Position numbers and translations under genes: made by a program
Shown: positions 26,437-36,325 of the stretch, piece after piece
Numbering within the stretch: position 1 is the stretch's first letter
Layout: the number at the start of each line of letters is the position of its first letter
Source of the DNA: Lachnospiraceae bacterium AB2028
Lineage (GTDB): Bacteria > Bacillota > Clostridia > Lachnospirales > Lachnospiraceae
Direction: 5' to 3'
Length of the DNA: 64,000 nucleotides
Assembly (NCBI GenBank): GCA_000621425.1
Contig: JHYJ01000013.1
Span: forward strand, 17,724 to 81,723
The notes under the pieces: generated by a model
The model's input: only the letters and a program-made list of their open reading frames with translations
Database searches by the model: none
Told to the model about the DNA's origin: nothing

Positions 26437-27219
26437 ATGATGACCATACTTGATGAAATAGCTGCATATGCAAGGGAAAGAGTTAAAGCTGCGAAAGAGG
26501 TGAGGCCGCTTTCTGACGTTATGGAGGAGGCGTACAAGATGCCTAAGGGAGAGCTTGTATTTAAGCAGGCTCTGCTGAAGGATGACATTTCGTTCATTTG
26601 TGAGTGCAAGAAAGCTTCTCCTTCAAAGGGCGTGATCGCTGAGGAGTTTCCCTATCTGGAGATTGCACGTGACTATGAGAAGGCCGGAGCCGATGCAATA
26701 TCCGTGCTTACTGAGCCAAAGTGGTTTCTGGGAAAGGATGAGTATCTGAAAGAAATTACTTCGACAGTAAATATCCCGGTGCTTCGCAAGGACTTCACTG
26801 TTGACGAGTACATGATATATGAGGCAAAGCTTTTAGGTGCGTCGGCAGTTCTCCTGATAGTTGCCATTCTTTCCGATGAAGAGCTGAAAAGGTATTCGGC
26901 CATTTGTGACGAGCTGGGACTCTCTGCACTGGTTGAATGCCATGACGAGAATGAGATCGAAAAGGCACTTAATGCAGGTGCGGGAATCATCGGTGTAAAC
27001 AACAGGAACCTTAAGGATTTCTCTGTGGACATAAGCCTTGGGAAGAAGCTCAGGAAATGCGTGCCGGAGGGTGTGGCCTATGTCTCTGAAAGCGGAGTGA
27101 AGGAAAAGGCTGACATAGACCTGCTTCGTGAGATCGGTGCGGATGCCGTGCTTGTGGGCGAGACACTGATGCGGGCTGAGGATAAGAAAGAGAAACTTGA
27201 ATACCTGCGCGGAAAATAA
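26437..27219 (+). CDS. trpC: Indole-3-glycerol phosphate synthase
   Basis: 260 residues. It converts carboxyphenylamino-deoxyribulose phosphate to indole-3-glycerol phosphate. A TIM barrel with ICECKKASPSKG (catalytic Lys region), LRKDF, GVNNRNL and SESGV motifs is intact. The start has two ATG codons (26437 and 26440) after GTGGAGTAG. It follows the element-containing gap and is followed closely by trpF as a separate gene. Confidence 0.95.
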   Translation: MMTILDEIAAYARERVKAAKEVRPLSDVMEEAYKMPKGELVFKQALLKDDISFICECKKASPSKGVIAEEFPYLEIARDYEKAGADAISVLTEPKWFLGKDEYLKEITSTVNIPVLRKDFTVDEYMIYEAKLLGASAVLLIVAILSDEELKRYSAICDELGLSALVECHDENEIEKALNAGAGIIGVNNRNLKDFSVDISLGKKLRKCVPEGVAYVSESGVKEKADIDLLREIGADAVLVGETLMRAEDKKEKLEYLRGK

Positions 27220-27275
27220 GTACGCTGGTTTTTGGAGCAGTTGTTCATACCAGGCTGATAAAAGGAATTACAACA

Positions 27276-27947
27276 ATGACAAAGGTAAAATTCTGCGGCA
27301 TAACAAGGGAACAGGACATAGAAGTGATCAACCGTCTGAAGCCTGATTACATCGGATTTGTCTTTGCAAAGAAGAGCAAACGGTATGTGACTAAGGAAAG
27401 GGCAGCAGAACTTAAGGCAAAGCTTGATCACGGAATAAAGGCCGTGGGAGTCTTCGTTGATGAAGATGTGAATGTAGTTGCAGAGCTTCTGAATGAAGGC
27501 ATCATCGAAGTGGCCCAGCTTCATGGGAATGAGGATGAGGACTATATCGGACAGCTGAGAAAACTAACGAGAATAAATTATGCTGCAAAGTTTTGTGGGT
27601 TTGATGAGGAAGCAGAAATCGCAACTTTATTGGAGCCAATAAACTGCTACATAATAAAAGCCTTCCGGATCAAAAGCGGGGCTGACCTGCAGGCAGCAGA
27701 AAAAAGTACGGCAGACATGATACTGTTAGATGCAGGTAAGGGCGAAGGTAAGACTTTCGAGTGGAACCTGCTTAAAGATTTCAAGAAACCTTATTTTCTG
27801 GCCGGCGGTTTGGATACGAACAATGTGACGGAAGCACTGAAACTCCTTAATCCCTATGGACTGGATGTCAGCTCAGGCATAGAACGGGACGGAGTGAAGG
27901 ATGAAGCGTTGATGGAGCGTTTCATTTCTGCGGTGAGGTTGTTTTAA
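27276..27947 (+). CDS. trpF: Phosphoribosylanthranilate isomerase
   Basis: 223 residues. It isomerises phosphoribosylanthranilate. The N-terminal KFCGITR holds the catalytic Cys, and LDVSSGIE near the end is the phosphate-binding segment. It carries AGLDTNNV-like GGLDTNNV, as expected. AAAGGAATT precedes the ATG. Standalone TrpF, not fused to TrpC, is usual in Firmicutes. Confidence 0.94.
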   Translation: MTKVKFCGITREQDIEVINRLKPDYIGFVFAKKSKRYVTKERAAELKAKLDHGIKAVGVFVDEDVNVVAELLNEGIIEVAQLHGNEDEDYIGQLRKLTRINYAAKFCGFDEEAEIATLLEPINCYIIKAFRIKSGADLQAAEKSTADMILLDAGKGEGKTFEWNLLKDFKKPYFLAGGLDTNNVTEALKLLNPYGLDVSSGIERDGVKDEALMERFISAVRLF

Positions 27948-28058
27948 GTATTATTTGTAGAAAAGAATATAATATGTGTTTGAAAGAATAATCAATTGAA
28001 TGGTATCACACCGTGTGAACAAGATAAGCGATTAATCATAAAAAGAAAGGAACCAACC

Positions 28059-29255
28059 ATGAGCGAAAACAAGAAAGGACGTTTCGGCGTGCACGGCGGA
28101 CAGTACATTCCCGAAACTCTTATGAATGCCGTGATCGAACTGGAGGAGGCTTACGAAAGAATAGGAAAGTCCCCGGAATTCAAAAAGGAACTGTCAGAGC
28201 TTTTTAATGATTATGCAGGCAGGCCTTCCAGATTATATTATGCAAAAAAGATGACCGAGGATCTTGGTGGCGCAAAGATCTATCTTAAGCGCGAGGACTT
28301 GAACCACACCGGCGCACATAAGATAAACAACGTGCTGGGTCAGGCTCTCCTTGCTAAGAAGATGGGCAAGACCAGGCTCATAGCGGAGACCGGTGCAGGC
28401 CAGCACGGCGTGGCAACTGCTACGGCTGCAGCGCTCATGGGAATGGAATGCGTAGTGTTCATGGGAGAAGAGGACACCAAGCGCCAGGCTTTGAATGTAT
28501 ATAGGATGCGTCTTTTAGGATCGGAAGTTATTCCTGTCAAGACCGGTACAGCAACATTAAAGGATGCCGTGTCCGAGGCGATGCGTGAATGGACCAGAAG
28601 AATAGATGATACCCACTACTGCCTTGGTTCTGTAATGGGACCCCATCCTTTCCCCACCATAGTAAGGGATTTCCAGGCAGTAATTTCTGAAGAGATAAAG
28701 ACGCAGATAATGGAAAAAGAGGGAAGGCTTCCTGATGCAGTACTTGCCTGCGTAGGCGGCGGCTCAAATGCGATCGGAACTTTCTATCATTTTATTGAAG
28801 ATAAGGATGTGCGCCTCATCGGTTGCGAGGCTGCCGGCAGGGGCGTAGACACATTCGAGACTGCAGCTACTATCGCGACAGGCCGTGAGGGAATATTCCA
28901 CGGAATGAAGTCATACTTCTGCCAGGATGAGTTCGGCCAGATCGCGCCTGTTTATTCCATATCCGCAGGTCTTGACTATCCCGGTATCGGACCGGAACAT
29001 GCATATCTACACGATACAGGACGTGCAGAGTATGTGGCAATCACTGACGAAGAAGCAGTGCAGGCATTTGAATATCTGGCAAAGACTGAAGGTATAATAC
29101 CTGCCATTGAATCTGCACATGCGATTGCACATGCGAGAAAGATCGCACCGCAGATGGGCAAGGATCAGATAATAGTAGTTACTGTGTCCGGCAGAGGCGA
29201 CAAAGACTGCGCAGCCATTGCAAGATACAGAGGCGAGGAGGGAATCCATGAGTAA
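28059..29255 (+). CDS. trpB: Tryptophan synthase beta chain
   Basis: 398 residues, the main TrpB1 type. PLP Lys88 is in HTGAHKINN, with the GGGSNAIG phosphate loop and ETGAGQHG. It joins indole with serine as the partner of TrpA. The ATG at 28059 has AAAGGAACC before it; the longer frame from 27996 has no site. Its stop overlaps the trpA start by eight bases, a common coupling for the alpha2beta2 complex. A small palindrome TCACACCGTGTGA lies in the gap at 28006-28018. Confidence 0.96.
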   Translation: MSENKKGRFGVHGGQYIPETLMNAVIELEEAYERIGKSPEFKKELSELFNDYAGRPSRLYYAKKMTEDLGGAKIYLKREDLNHTGAHKINNVLGQALLAKKMGKTRLIAETGAGQHGVATATAAALMGMECVVFMGEEDTKRQALNVYRMRLLGSEVIPVKTGTATLKDAVSEAMREWTRRIDDTHYCLGSVMGPHPFPTIVRDFQAVISEEIKTQIMEKEGRLPDAVLACVGGGSNAIGTFYHFIEDKDVRLIGCEAAGRGVDTFETAATIATGREGIFHGMKSYFCQDEFGQIAPVYSISAGLDYPGIGPEHAYLHDTGRAEYVAITDEEAVQAFEYLAKTEGIIPAIESAHAIAHARKIAPQMGKDQIIVVTVSGRGDKDCAAIARYRGEEGIHE

Positions 29256-30024
29256 GATAAGCAAAGCATTCGAAAACGGCAAGGCGTTCATACCTTTCAT
29301 AACCTGTGGCGATCCGGATCTTGAGACCACGAAGAAATGTGTTCTTGAGATGGTAAAGGCCGGTGCAGACCTTGTTGAGTTAGGAATTCCTTTTTCGGAT
29401 CCTACGGCAGAAGGCCCTGTAATACAGGAAGCTAACGAGCGTGCATTAAAAGCGGGCACCACTACAGACAAAATTTTTGAGTTCGTGAAGGATCTTCGTA
29501 AAGAGACGGATGTGCCAATGGTCTTTATGACTTATGCAAATGTAGTATATTCCTACGGTTCGGAAAAATTCATGAAAAATTGCAAAGAGGCCGGGATTGA
29601 CGGTGTGATCCTTCCGGATCTTCCTTATGAGGAAAAAGAAGAGTTCCTGCCTGTGTGCCATGAGTATGGCATTGACCTTATCTCTCTTATTGCACCTACT
29701 TCCAAGGATAGGATCGCAATGATCGCTAAGGAAGCAGAAGGCTTTATCTATCTGGTATCAAGCCTTGGTGTTACCGGAATGAGGAGCGAGATTACGACTG
29801 ACTTAGATTCCATAGTTAAACTTATCCGTGAGAATTCAAGTGTACCCTGTGCAATCGGTTTCGGTATATCAAAGCCTGAGCAGGCTGCAAAGATGGCAGC
29901 AATATCAGATGGAGCTATCGTGGGATCGGCTATCATAAAGCTTATAAATGAAGATAAGGATACTGCACCTCAGCGCGTAGGCGAGTATGTGAAGTCAATG
30001 AAGGATGCTGTATTGAGCGTGTGA
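29248..30024 (+). CDS. trpA: Tryptophan synthase alpha chain
   Basis: 258 residues. It cleaves indole-3-glycerol phosphate to indole. Catalytic Glu in [10 protein letters not shown] and Asp in LPDLPYEE are visible, as is the GFGIS phosphate loop. GAGGAGGG inside the end of trpB is its ribosome binding site, and the ATG overlaps the trpB stop region, so translation is probably coupled. Confidence 0.96.
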   Translation: MSKISKAFENGKAFIPFITCGDPDLETTKKCVLEMVKAGADLVELGIPFSDPTAEGPVIQEANERALKAGTTTDKIFEFVKDLRKETDVPMVFMTYANVVYSYGSEKFMKNCKEAGIDGVILPDLPYEEKEEFLPVCHEYGIDLISLIAPTSKDRIAMIAKEAEGFIYLVSSLGVTGMRSEITTDLDSIVKLIRENSSVPCAIGFGISKPEQAAKMAAISDGAIVGSAIIKLINEDKDTAPQRVGEYVKSMKDAVLSV

Positions 30025-30087
30025 CTTGAATACCCCACAGATAGGAGAAATTAAGCGCACATATTTCCCGAGAAAGGAAACACTACC

Positions 30088-31554
30088 ATGAAGATTTTAC
30101 CCGAAGTAAATAAGATAAAGGAGTATTCAGCAGACGGGCAGTACAAGGTAATGCCTGTCTACACTGAGCTGCTGTCAGACTTTATCACGCCAATAGAGAC
30201 ACTTAAGGTCCTTAAAAATGTCTCAAAGCACTGCTACATGCTTGAATCCGCAGGTGCTGACATGCGCTGGGGACGTTACACATTTTTAGGCTATGACCCG
30301 AAGCTTTCCATCACATGTACTGATGGCGACCTTAAGATCGGGGATGTACATATAAAGACAGATAATCCGTCCGGGCAGATCCGACAGGTGCTGGCAGAAT
30401 ATAAAAGTCCCAAGGTGGAAGAACTGCCTTCATTCACTGGCGGATTCGTGGGATATTTTTCATTCGATTATCTTCGCTACAGTGAGCCTGAGGCAGGTGG
30501 GGACGTACAGGATACGGAAGGCTTTAACGACGTGGACCTGATGCTTTTCGACAAGGTTATCGCATTTGATAATGTAAAGCAGAAAATCATCCTTATAGTA
30601 AATATGAAACTGGATGAAGGCGAGGCCGGATACAATAAGGCTGCCCTTGAGCTTAAGAACTTAGCAGAGCTTATCAAGCATGGCGAGAAGATTAAGGAAA
30701 AGCCGGGTAACATGAAGAGCGACATCACGCCACTTTTCAACAAGGAAGAGTTCTGCGAGATGGTGGAGCGTGGCAAGAGCCACATAAAAGAAGGAGATAT
30801 TTTCCAGATAGTGCTTTCCAATAGGTTGAGCATAGACTATGAAGGAAGTCTGCTGAACACCTATAGGATGCTCCGTACGGTAAATCCTTCGCCCTATATG
30901 TTCTATTTTTCCGGTACCGACATGGAAGTGGCAGGTGCGTCGCCTGAGACTCTGGTAAAGCTTGAGAACGGTGTGGTACATACTTTCCCATTGGCAGGTA
31001 CAAGACCCAGGGGAAAAAATGAGGCAGAGGATAAGCGCCTTGAAAAGGAACTTCTTGCCGATGAGAAGGAACTGGCTGAGCACAACATGCTGGTGGACCT
31101 TGGAAGGAATGACTTGGGCAAGATAAGCAGGTTCGGAACAGTGGAAGTTGAAAAGCTTAGATGCATAGAGAGATTTTCTCACGTTATGCACATCGGATCC
31201 ACTGTGCGCGGTGAGATCAGGGATGACAAGGATGCGCTGGATGCCATCGAGGCAGTACTGCCGGCAGGAACCCTTTCCGGGGCACCAAAGATAAGGGCCT
31301 GCCAGCTGATCGGTGAGTTGGAGAATAACAAGCGTGGAATCTACGGCGGTGCCATCGGTTACATAGACCTTACCGGAAATATGGACACCTGCATAGCCAT
31401 CCGCATAGTTTATAAAAAGAACGGAAAGGCTTTCGTAAGAAGCGGAGCCGGAATCGTGGCTGACTCTGATCCCGAGAAGGAGTTCGAGGAGTGCATGAAC
31501 AAGGCCATGGCGTCGCTTACGGCTCTGAGGCTGGCACAGGAAGTGGAGGATTGA
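30088..31554 (+). CDS. trpE: Anthranilate synthase component I
   Basis: 488 residues. It makes anthranilate from chorismate with ammonia from TrpG. The N-terminal LLESAGADMRWGRY is the tryptophan feedback site region (the family LLES motif), so feedback inhibition is expected. Chorismate-domain motifs include GASPETLVKLENG, PLAGTRPRG, GRNDLGKIS and PAGTLSGAPK. GAAAGGAA precedes the ATG. It sits at the end of the operon rather than the start. Confidence 0.95.
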   Translation: MKILPEVNKIKEYSADGQYKVMPVYTELLSDFITPIETLKVLKNVSKHCYMLESAGADMRWGRYTFLGYDPKLSITCTDGDLKIGDVHIKTDNPSGQIRQVLAEYKSPKVEELPSFTGGFVGYFSFDYLRYSEPEAGGDVQDTEGFNDVDLMLFDKVIAFDNVKQKIILIVNMKLDEGEAGYNKAALELKNLAELIKHGEKIKEKPGNMKSDITPLFNKEEFCEMVERGKSHIKEGDIFQIVLSNRLSIDYEGSLLNTYRMLRTVNPSPYMFYFSGTDMEVAGASPETLVKLENGVVHTFPLAGTRPRGKNEAEDKRLEKELLADEKELAEHNMLVDLGRNDLGKISRFGTVEVEKLRCIERFSHVMHIGSTVRGEIRDDKDALDAIEAVLPAGTLSGAPKIRACQLIGELENNKRGIYGGAIGYIDLTGNMDTCIAIRIVYKKNGKAFVRSGAGIVADSDPEKEFEECMNKAMASLTALRLAQEVED

Positions 31555-31623
31555 GTTTTCCCTTACAAGAGTTGATACATTATGTAAGTGGAAAACGACA
31601 ATGGCATAGCAGAAGGAGAAACT

Positions 31624-32199
31624 ATGATATTACTTATAGATAACTATGACAGCTTTTCATATAACCTGTACCAGTACTTAGGGGAGCTGAAGGCTGACAT
31701 AAAGGTAATCCGTAATGATGAACTGAGCGTTGAAGAGATCAGGGCTCTCAATCCCGATAAGATTGTAATCTCCCCGGGGCCTGGGCGTCCTGAGGATGCG
31801 GGCATCATCATAGAGGCAGTAAAAGAGCTGGGAAAGGACATTCCCATTCTGGGAGTATGCCTGGGGCATCAGGCCATCTGTGCGGCTTTTGGCGCTAAGA
31901 TAACTTATGCATCAAGGCTCATGCATGGCAAACAGTCACTGACGGACCTGGATACCAAGCAGCCGATATTCAAGGACTGCCCGGAGAAAACGCCGGTGGC
32001 AAGGTACCACTCGCTTGTAGCCGATGAGAGCACACTGCCGGCAGAACTCAAGGTGATCGCCAGGGCAGATGACGGCGAAGTCATGGCAGTAAGGCACGAA
32101 AGCTATCCTATCTACGGTCTGCAGTTCCATCCGGAGTCCATCCTTACACCGGAGGGAAAGAAGATGCTGGGGAACTTCCTGCATTGTTTATTGCTTTAA
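31624..32199 (+). CDS. trpG: Anthranilate synthase component II (glutamine amidotransferase)
   Basis: 191 residues. A class I glutamine amidotransferase with nucleophile Cys79 in GVCLGHQ and the His/Glu pair in LQFHPES. It supplies ammonia to TrpE encoded just before it. In some bacteria one such protein also serves PabB; no pabB is in the window. AGAAGGAG precedes the ATG at 31624. It ends the trp operon before a terminator. Confidence 0.94.
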   Translation: MILLIDNYDSFSYNLYQYLGELKADIKVIRNDELSVEEIRALNPDKIVISPGPGRPEDAGIIIEAVKELGKDIPILGVCLGHQAICAAFGAKITYASRLMHGKQSLTDLDTKQPIFKDCPEKTPVARYHSLVADESTLPAELKVIARADDGEVMAVRHESYPIYGLQFHPESILTPEGKKMLGNFLHCLLL

Positions 32200-32222
32200 T
32201 ATGACTTTGGATTTATAATGAA

Positions 32223-32263
32223 AGCGTATGGGCAAAGTTATGTCTACCTATACGCTGTTTTTT
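32223..32263 (+). terminator. Intrinsic terminator of the trp operon
   Basis: AGCGTAT pairs with ATACGCT across a long loop with some inner pairing, followed by G and six T. Confidence 0.8.
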
Positions 32264-32325
32264 ACGTATTATAAAGGCTCTCGCTGGTTTACAATAATCG
32301 GCGAGTTGTTGTGTTTGTAAAAGAT

Positions 32326-33204
32326 ATGGGAAAAAAAAGAATATTTTTCATCGTTATGACGGTGGTATTCATAATGATGGCAGTAGTCGGAGCGGTTATC
32401 TTTGTATCAAGGTGGAACAATAATCGCCGGGCAAATATGGAATATTCGCAGTTGGAGGAAGATGTTAATCCGTCAGTAATCGCTACTGATGCACCGGATG
32501 AGGTGCCGGATGAGCTACCGGATGAATTGCCGGATACGCATCAAGAGAGTGATGACAGCGGACTGTTTGATGATAAAGAAGAAAGCGATGATTTTCAGGG
32601 CGAGATTCCGGTAAAAGAAATAGATTGGGAAGCCCTTCATGAGAAAAATGAAGATATTTATGCATGGATCTTCGTGCCTGATACAAAGGTGGATTACCCG
32701 GTCCTTCAGGACCCGGATGATCCGGCGTATTACCTTAATCACAATATCGACGGCAGCAAAGGTCTGCCTGGGTGTATATACACGGAAAATTATAATAAAA
32801 AAGACTTTTCCGATCCTAATACCGTAATATATGGGCATAATATGAAAAACGGAACGATGTTTGCATCGCTCCACAGTCTGGAAAAAACAGAGCTTACAAA
32901 GGAAGATCATTATTTTTATATTTATACGGAGGATAGTACATATACATACCTGATATTTGCTGTTTATGAATTTCCTGCAAGACACTTGTTGCTGAATTAT
33001 GATCTGGAAAATGAATATGTATATGAACAGTATCAGCAGGATATACTGAATGGTTTCGAAACCAGGCCCGGGGGCGTGAATAATATACGAGAAGATATTG
33101 AGCTTGACAGCGATGATAGGATGGTTACACTGTCTACCTGCGTAAGAGATGGCAATAAATCATATCGATTTCTTGTTGCAGGAAAACTCATGGCAGTTGA
33201 GTAG
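32326..33204 (+). CDS. Class B sortase
   Basis: About 292 residues. An N-terminal membrane anchor (residues ~5-28), an acidic Pro/Asp/Glu linker with short DELPD-type repeats (~48-75), then the sortase fold with His171 in IYGHNM, Cys272 in LSTC and Arg281 in SYRF. It is a membrane transpeptidase. C. difficile SrtB is known to use [SP]PxTG signals, and a protein ending in SPQTG is encoded two genes downstream, so that is the likely substrate. The start is uncertain: a GTG at 32311 is in frame and neither start has a clear Shine-Dalgarno site. Confidence 0.9.
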   Translation: MGKKRIFFIVMTVVFIMMAVVGAVIFVSRWNNNRRANMEYSQLEEDVNPSVIATDAPDEVPDELPDELPDTHQESDDSGLFDDKEESDDFQGEIPVKEIDWEALHEKNEDIYAWIFVPDTKVDYPVLQDPDDPAYYLNHNIDGSKGLPGCIYTENYNKKDFSDPNTVIYGHNMKNGTMFASLHSLEKTELTKEDHYFYIYTEDSTYTYLIFAVYEFPARHLLLNYDLENEYVYEQYQQDILNGFETRPGGVNNIREDIELDSDDRMVTLSTCVRDGNKSYRFLVAGKLMAVE

Positions 33205-33246
33205 GCACACAGATTACTGTCAGGGAATTAAGTTTGTACATAAATT

Positions 33247-34341
33247 ATGCTTGAAAAAGAGGAAACAATAGAAAAAAAGAAAACAGGAATTGTCGTGCGT
33301 TTGATGATTACCCTGTTGCTGATGGTGTCTGTGTTAGCTGGGATAGTTGTTGTACTCCGGGTGTTAGGTAGGGAAAACGTCATGACGGCAGTAGCCGGAA
33401 GTGATGAACTGATTGCACAGCTTGGTGAACAGCCATCTTCAAATAGTGCAGCAACCCTGCAGGAAGGTCACATACTTTATAACGGTCAAGAGTATGCACT
33501 TAATGAAGATATTATTACTATTCTTGTAATGGGAATAGACAAGGAAACCGTGAATGAAATCGGCGGACAAAGCTGGTCTTCTGACGAGGATGAATATCAA
33601 GGCGGACAGGCGGACGCACTATTTCTAGTGATTATAAATCCGCATGATGAGAGTATCAAAGTAGTTGCAATAAATCGAAATGCCATGACTGATGTTGATG
33701 TATGGGGAGCAGATGGAAGATATGATGGTGTCTATACAAAACAGGTAGCATTACAGCATGGATATGGAGATGGCGGACCCAAAAGCTGTGAGCATCAGGT
33801 GAAGTGTGTATCCAGGATGTTTCACGGAATAAAAATAAATGCATATGCAGCCATAAGTATGGATGCTGTTCCGGAGCTTAATGATGCAGTTGGCGGGGTG
33901 ACACTGGATGTGCTGGAGGATATCGTGTATCCGGAGTACGATATGGATCTCCATAAAGGTGATAAGGTAACGTTGCAGGGAAAAAAGGCGTATTGGTACG
34001 TGCGGCTCAGAGATGAGAATGCATTTGGATCCAATGAACAACGTCTTATGCGGCAAAAACAATATCTGACTGCTTTTGTATCTACGGCCAAAAAACAATC
34101 CATGTCTGATGTAAGGGTGGCTGTAACTATGTACCAAACGATGCAGAAGTATATGGTAACGGATATAGACATTAGTAGTTTTACGTATCTTGCAACAGAA
34201 TATATGGGATATGAGTTTGATGACGAACATATATATACATTAAAGGGTGAAACAATTATGGGTAGTCAGTTTGAGGAGTTCTATATAGATGAGAATGAGT
34301 TGGAAGATATGATCGTTGAATTGTTTTTTGAGCCTGTATGA
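33247..34341 (+). CDS. LytR-CpsA-Psr (LCP) family enzyme
   Basis: 364 residues. A Lys-rich start, one membrane segment (~15-38) and an extracellular LCP domain. The family attaches lipid-linked glycans to peptidoglycan. ILVMGID, QADALFLV (conserved Asp), a divergent INRNAMTDV in place of the usual IPRDT, and RLRDENAFGSNEQRLMRQKQ are visible; key Arg residues remain. It lies between the sortase and its substrate, and upstream of the glycan genes, so it may attach this locus's glycan to the wall. The start has only a weak ribosome binding site. Confidence 0.85.
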   Translation: MLEKEETIEKKKTGIVVRLMITLLLMVSVLAGIVVVLRVLGRENVMTAVAGSDELIAQLGEQPSSNSAATLQEGHILYNGQEYALNEDIITILVMGIDKETVNEIGGQSWSSDEDEYQGGQADALFLVIINPHDESIKVVAINRNAMTDVDVWGADGRYDGVYTKQVALQHGYGDGGPKSCEHQVKCVSRMFHGIKINAYAAISMDAVPELNDAVGGVTLDVLEDIVYPEYDMDLHKGDKVTLQGKKAYWYVRLRDENAFGSNEQRLMRQKQYLTAFVSTAKKQSMSDVRVAVTMYQTMQKYMVTDIDISSFTYLATEYMGYEFDDEHIYTLKGETIMGSQFEEFYIDENELEDMIVELFFEPV

Positions 34342-34426
34342 AGCGGTGTTATATAATTTGTATATCAAATCCGGAGATGATCGGATCAGATATAAACAGT
34401 GTTTATGAAAAAGGAGGAAAAGCATA

Positions 34427-35125
34427 ATGAAAAAGAAAGCATTGGCATTATTGTTTGCGCTCGTTCTTGCCATCGGGACTACAATGACTGTTTATGCAGA
34501 CAGCCCTGCAGTTGGTACCACTGAGCAGCCTGTAGAAACACAGGAGGCATCTACGACGGTTGAACAGAGCAAAACCACAGATGAGTATGCAAAAACTACG
34601 GTTACGACATCTGAATTTGTTATTGCTAAAGTGAGTGACACAACTGTACAGTCAGCAGGTGTAGCAACTCAGAATCTGGTATTGAATGATCTGGAAAAAA
34701 CCGGAACATTGCTTGGCCGGTCAGATATAACTGTAGCAGCAAGTGATCCTAATGCTGTTGTAAAAGCAACAATACTGACAACTGTTGATGTCAGTCCCAA
34801 AACAGCAGTAAAGGATGCAGATGGATACTATAATGTAACTGTTGGAGTCGATTCCGTTAAAGAAGGTGATGCTATAGTTGTACTCCATTATACCGGAAGC
34901 GGCTGGGAGGTTATAGTGCCTGGTGCTGTTGCGAATGGATCTGTATTCTTCAAAACTAAAAACCTGTCTCCTATTAGTATAGTAAAGATTTCGGTTACTA
35001 CTGCCCAGGCTGAAGTTCCTTCACCACAGACAGGGGAAAGCGTACCGTATGCGATCATAATAATGATGATCGTAGGTTGTGCAGGTGCTGCTGTTTGCGG
35101 TAACTTATCCAGAAAAAAGAAGTAA
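34427..35125 (+). CDS. Secreted surface protein with SPQTG sorting signal
   Basis: 232 residues. Signal peptide (KKKALALLFALVLAIGTTMT, cleavage near VYA-DS), a Thr-rich region (~25-65), a beta-rich domain (~70-185), then SPQTGES, a hydrophobic stretch and a basic RKKK tail. That tail is the layout of a sortase-anchored protein. The neighbouring class B sortase is the likely anchoring enzyme. AAAAAGGAGG precedes the ATG. I do not recognise the middle domain. Confidence 0.82.
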   Translation: MKKKALALLFALVLAIGTTMTVYADSPAVGTTEQPVETQEASTTVEQSKTTDEYAKTTVTTSEFVIAKVSDTTVQSAGVATQNLVLNDLEKTGTLLGRSDITVAASDPNAVVKATILTTVDVSPKTAVKDADGYYNVTVGVDSVKEGDAIVVLHYTGSGWEVIVPGAVANGSVFFKTKNLSPISIVKISVTTAQAEVPSPQTGESVPYAIIIMMIVGCAGAAVCGNLSRKKK

Positions 35126-35134
35126 TTGCCCGGT

Positions 35135-36325
35135 ATGACGAATGACAGTGGTGGGATAAACAAAGTTCTGATAGTAACAGTAATCAGTGGATTTCTGCCG
35201 CAGTTTGAGTATAATGACGTAAAGTTATTACAGAAAATGGGATGTGAAGTGCATTACGCATCAAATTTCACGAATCCTGTCTACCGTTGTAACGAAAAGG
35301 AATTGCTTGATGCGGGAATACACATTCATAGGCTTACGGTGGAAAAAAGTCCGATGAAGGTGCTTGATAATTTACGGACTGTCAGGGATCTAATACATAT
35401 TATAGATCGTGAAAAGATACGTTTTATTCACTGCCACAATCCAATGGGCGGGGTGACAGCAAGGCTGGCGGCCTGGCTGAGTAGGCAGAAACCCTATGTG
35501 CTATACACCGCTCATGGTCTGCATTTTTATAAAGGGGCTCCTTTTTTTAACAGGATAATTTACTATCCTGCTGAGTGGTTGTTTGCAAATCTTACTGATG
35601 CAATGATCACTATAAACGAGGAAGATTATAGGAATGCAGGAAAACTGCCGTTACGAAGAAAAAATCATGTAATGCGAATACATGGTGTGGGTGTGGACGA
35701 TAAAGTATACCGTCCGCATAGAGAGATTGCAGCGGCAAAAAGAAAAGAATTGGGAATACCGGAAAATGCGGTGCACATAGTGACCGCTGCGGAACTGAAT
35801 GATAATAAAAATCAGAGCGTGGTGATAGAGGCTCTTGCCAAGCTGAATGATAAAAATATCTATTATAGTATATGCGGCAGAGGCAAGGATGCACATAAGC
35901 TACAGTGTTTGATTCGGGAAAAGGGGCTTGAAGACAGAGTAAGATTGACCGGATACAGATATGATATGGCTGATGTGCTGCAATGTGCCGATATATTTGC
36001 TTTTCCATCAAAAAGAGAAGGTTTAGGAGTAGCGGCAGTAGAGGCTTTGCTTTGTGGAATCCCGCTTATAGTTGCGGACAACAGGGGTACACGCGAATAT
36101 GCAAGAAACGGGGTTAATGCGATAGTTTGCAGGTCCGGAAAAGCAGAGGAATATGCATCTGCTATAGGCAGAATGGCACATGACGAAAAGCTTAGAAAAA
36201 AATTTGCCGGAAGATGTCGCGACTCTGCAGCGGAATTTACGCTGAAAGAGGTGGAAAAAAGCATGAAGAGGATATATGGTAAGACACTCAGGGAGGCGGG
36301 AGTGTCAGTTTTGAGGAGGGGATGA
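35135..36325 (+). CDS. Family 4 glycosyltransferase
   Basis: About 396 residues with the GT-B two-domain fold. The C-terminal half shows FAFPSKREGLGVAAVEAL, the nucleotide-sugar-binding E-x7-E region of GT4 enzymes, and the N-terminal half has YTAHGLHFYKGAPFF. The sugar is unknown. It opens the glycan operon directly after the surface-protein gene; ATG at 35135 is ten bases past that stop, while a TTG at 35126 is also in frame. It ends overlapping the next gene by four bases. Confidence 0.88.
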   Translation: MTNDSGGINKVLIVTVISGFLPQFEYNDVKLLQKMGCEVHYASNFTNPVYRCNEKELLDAGIHIHRLTVEKSPMKVLDNLRTVRDLIHIIDREKIRFIHCHNPMGGVTARLAAWLSRQKPYVLYTAHGLHFYKGAPFFNRIIYYPAEWLFANLTDAMITINEEDYRNAGKLPLRRKNHVMRIHGVGVDDKVYRPHREIAAAKRKELGIPENAVHIVTAAELNDNKNQSVVIEALAKLNDKNIYYSICGRGKDAHKLQCLIREKGLEDRVRLTGYRYDMADVLQCADIFAFPSKREGLGVAAVEALLCGIPLIVADNRGTREYARNGVNAIVCRSGKAEEYASAIGRMAHDEKLRKKFAGRCRDSAAEFTLKEVEKSMKRIYGKTLREAGVSVLRRG

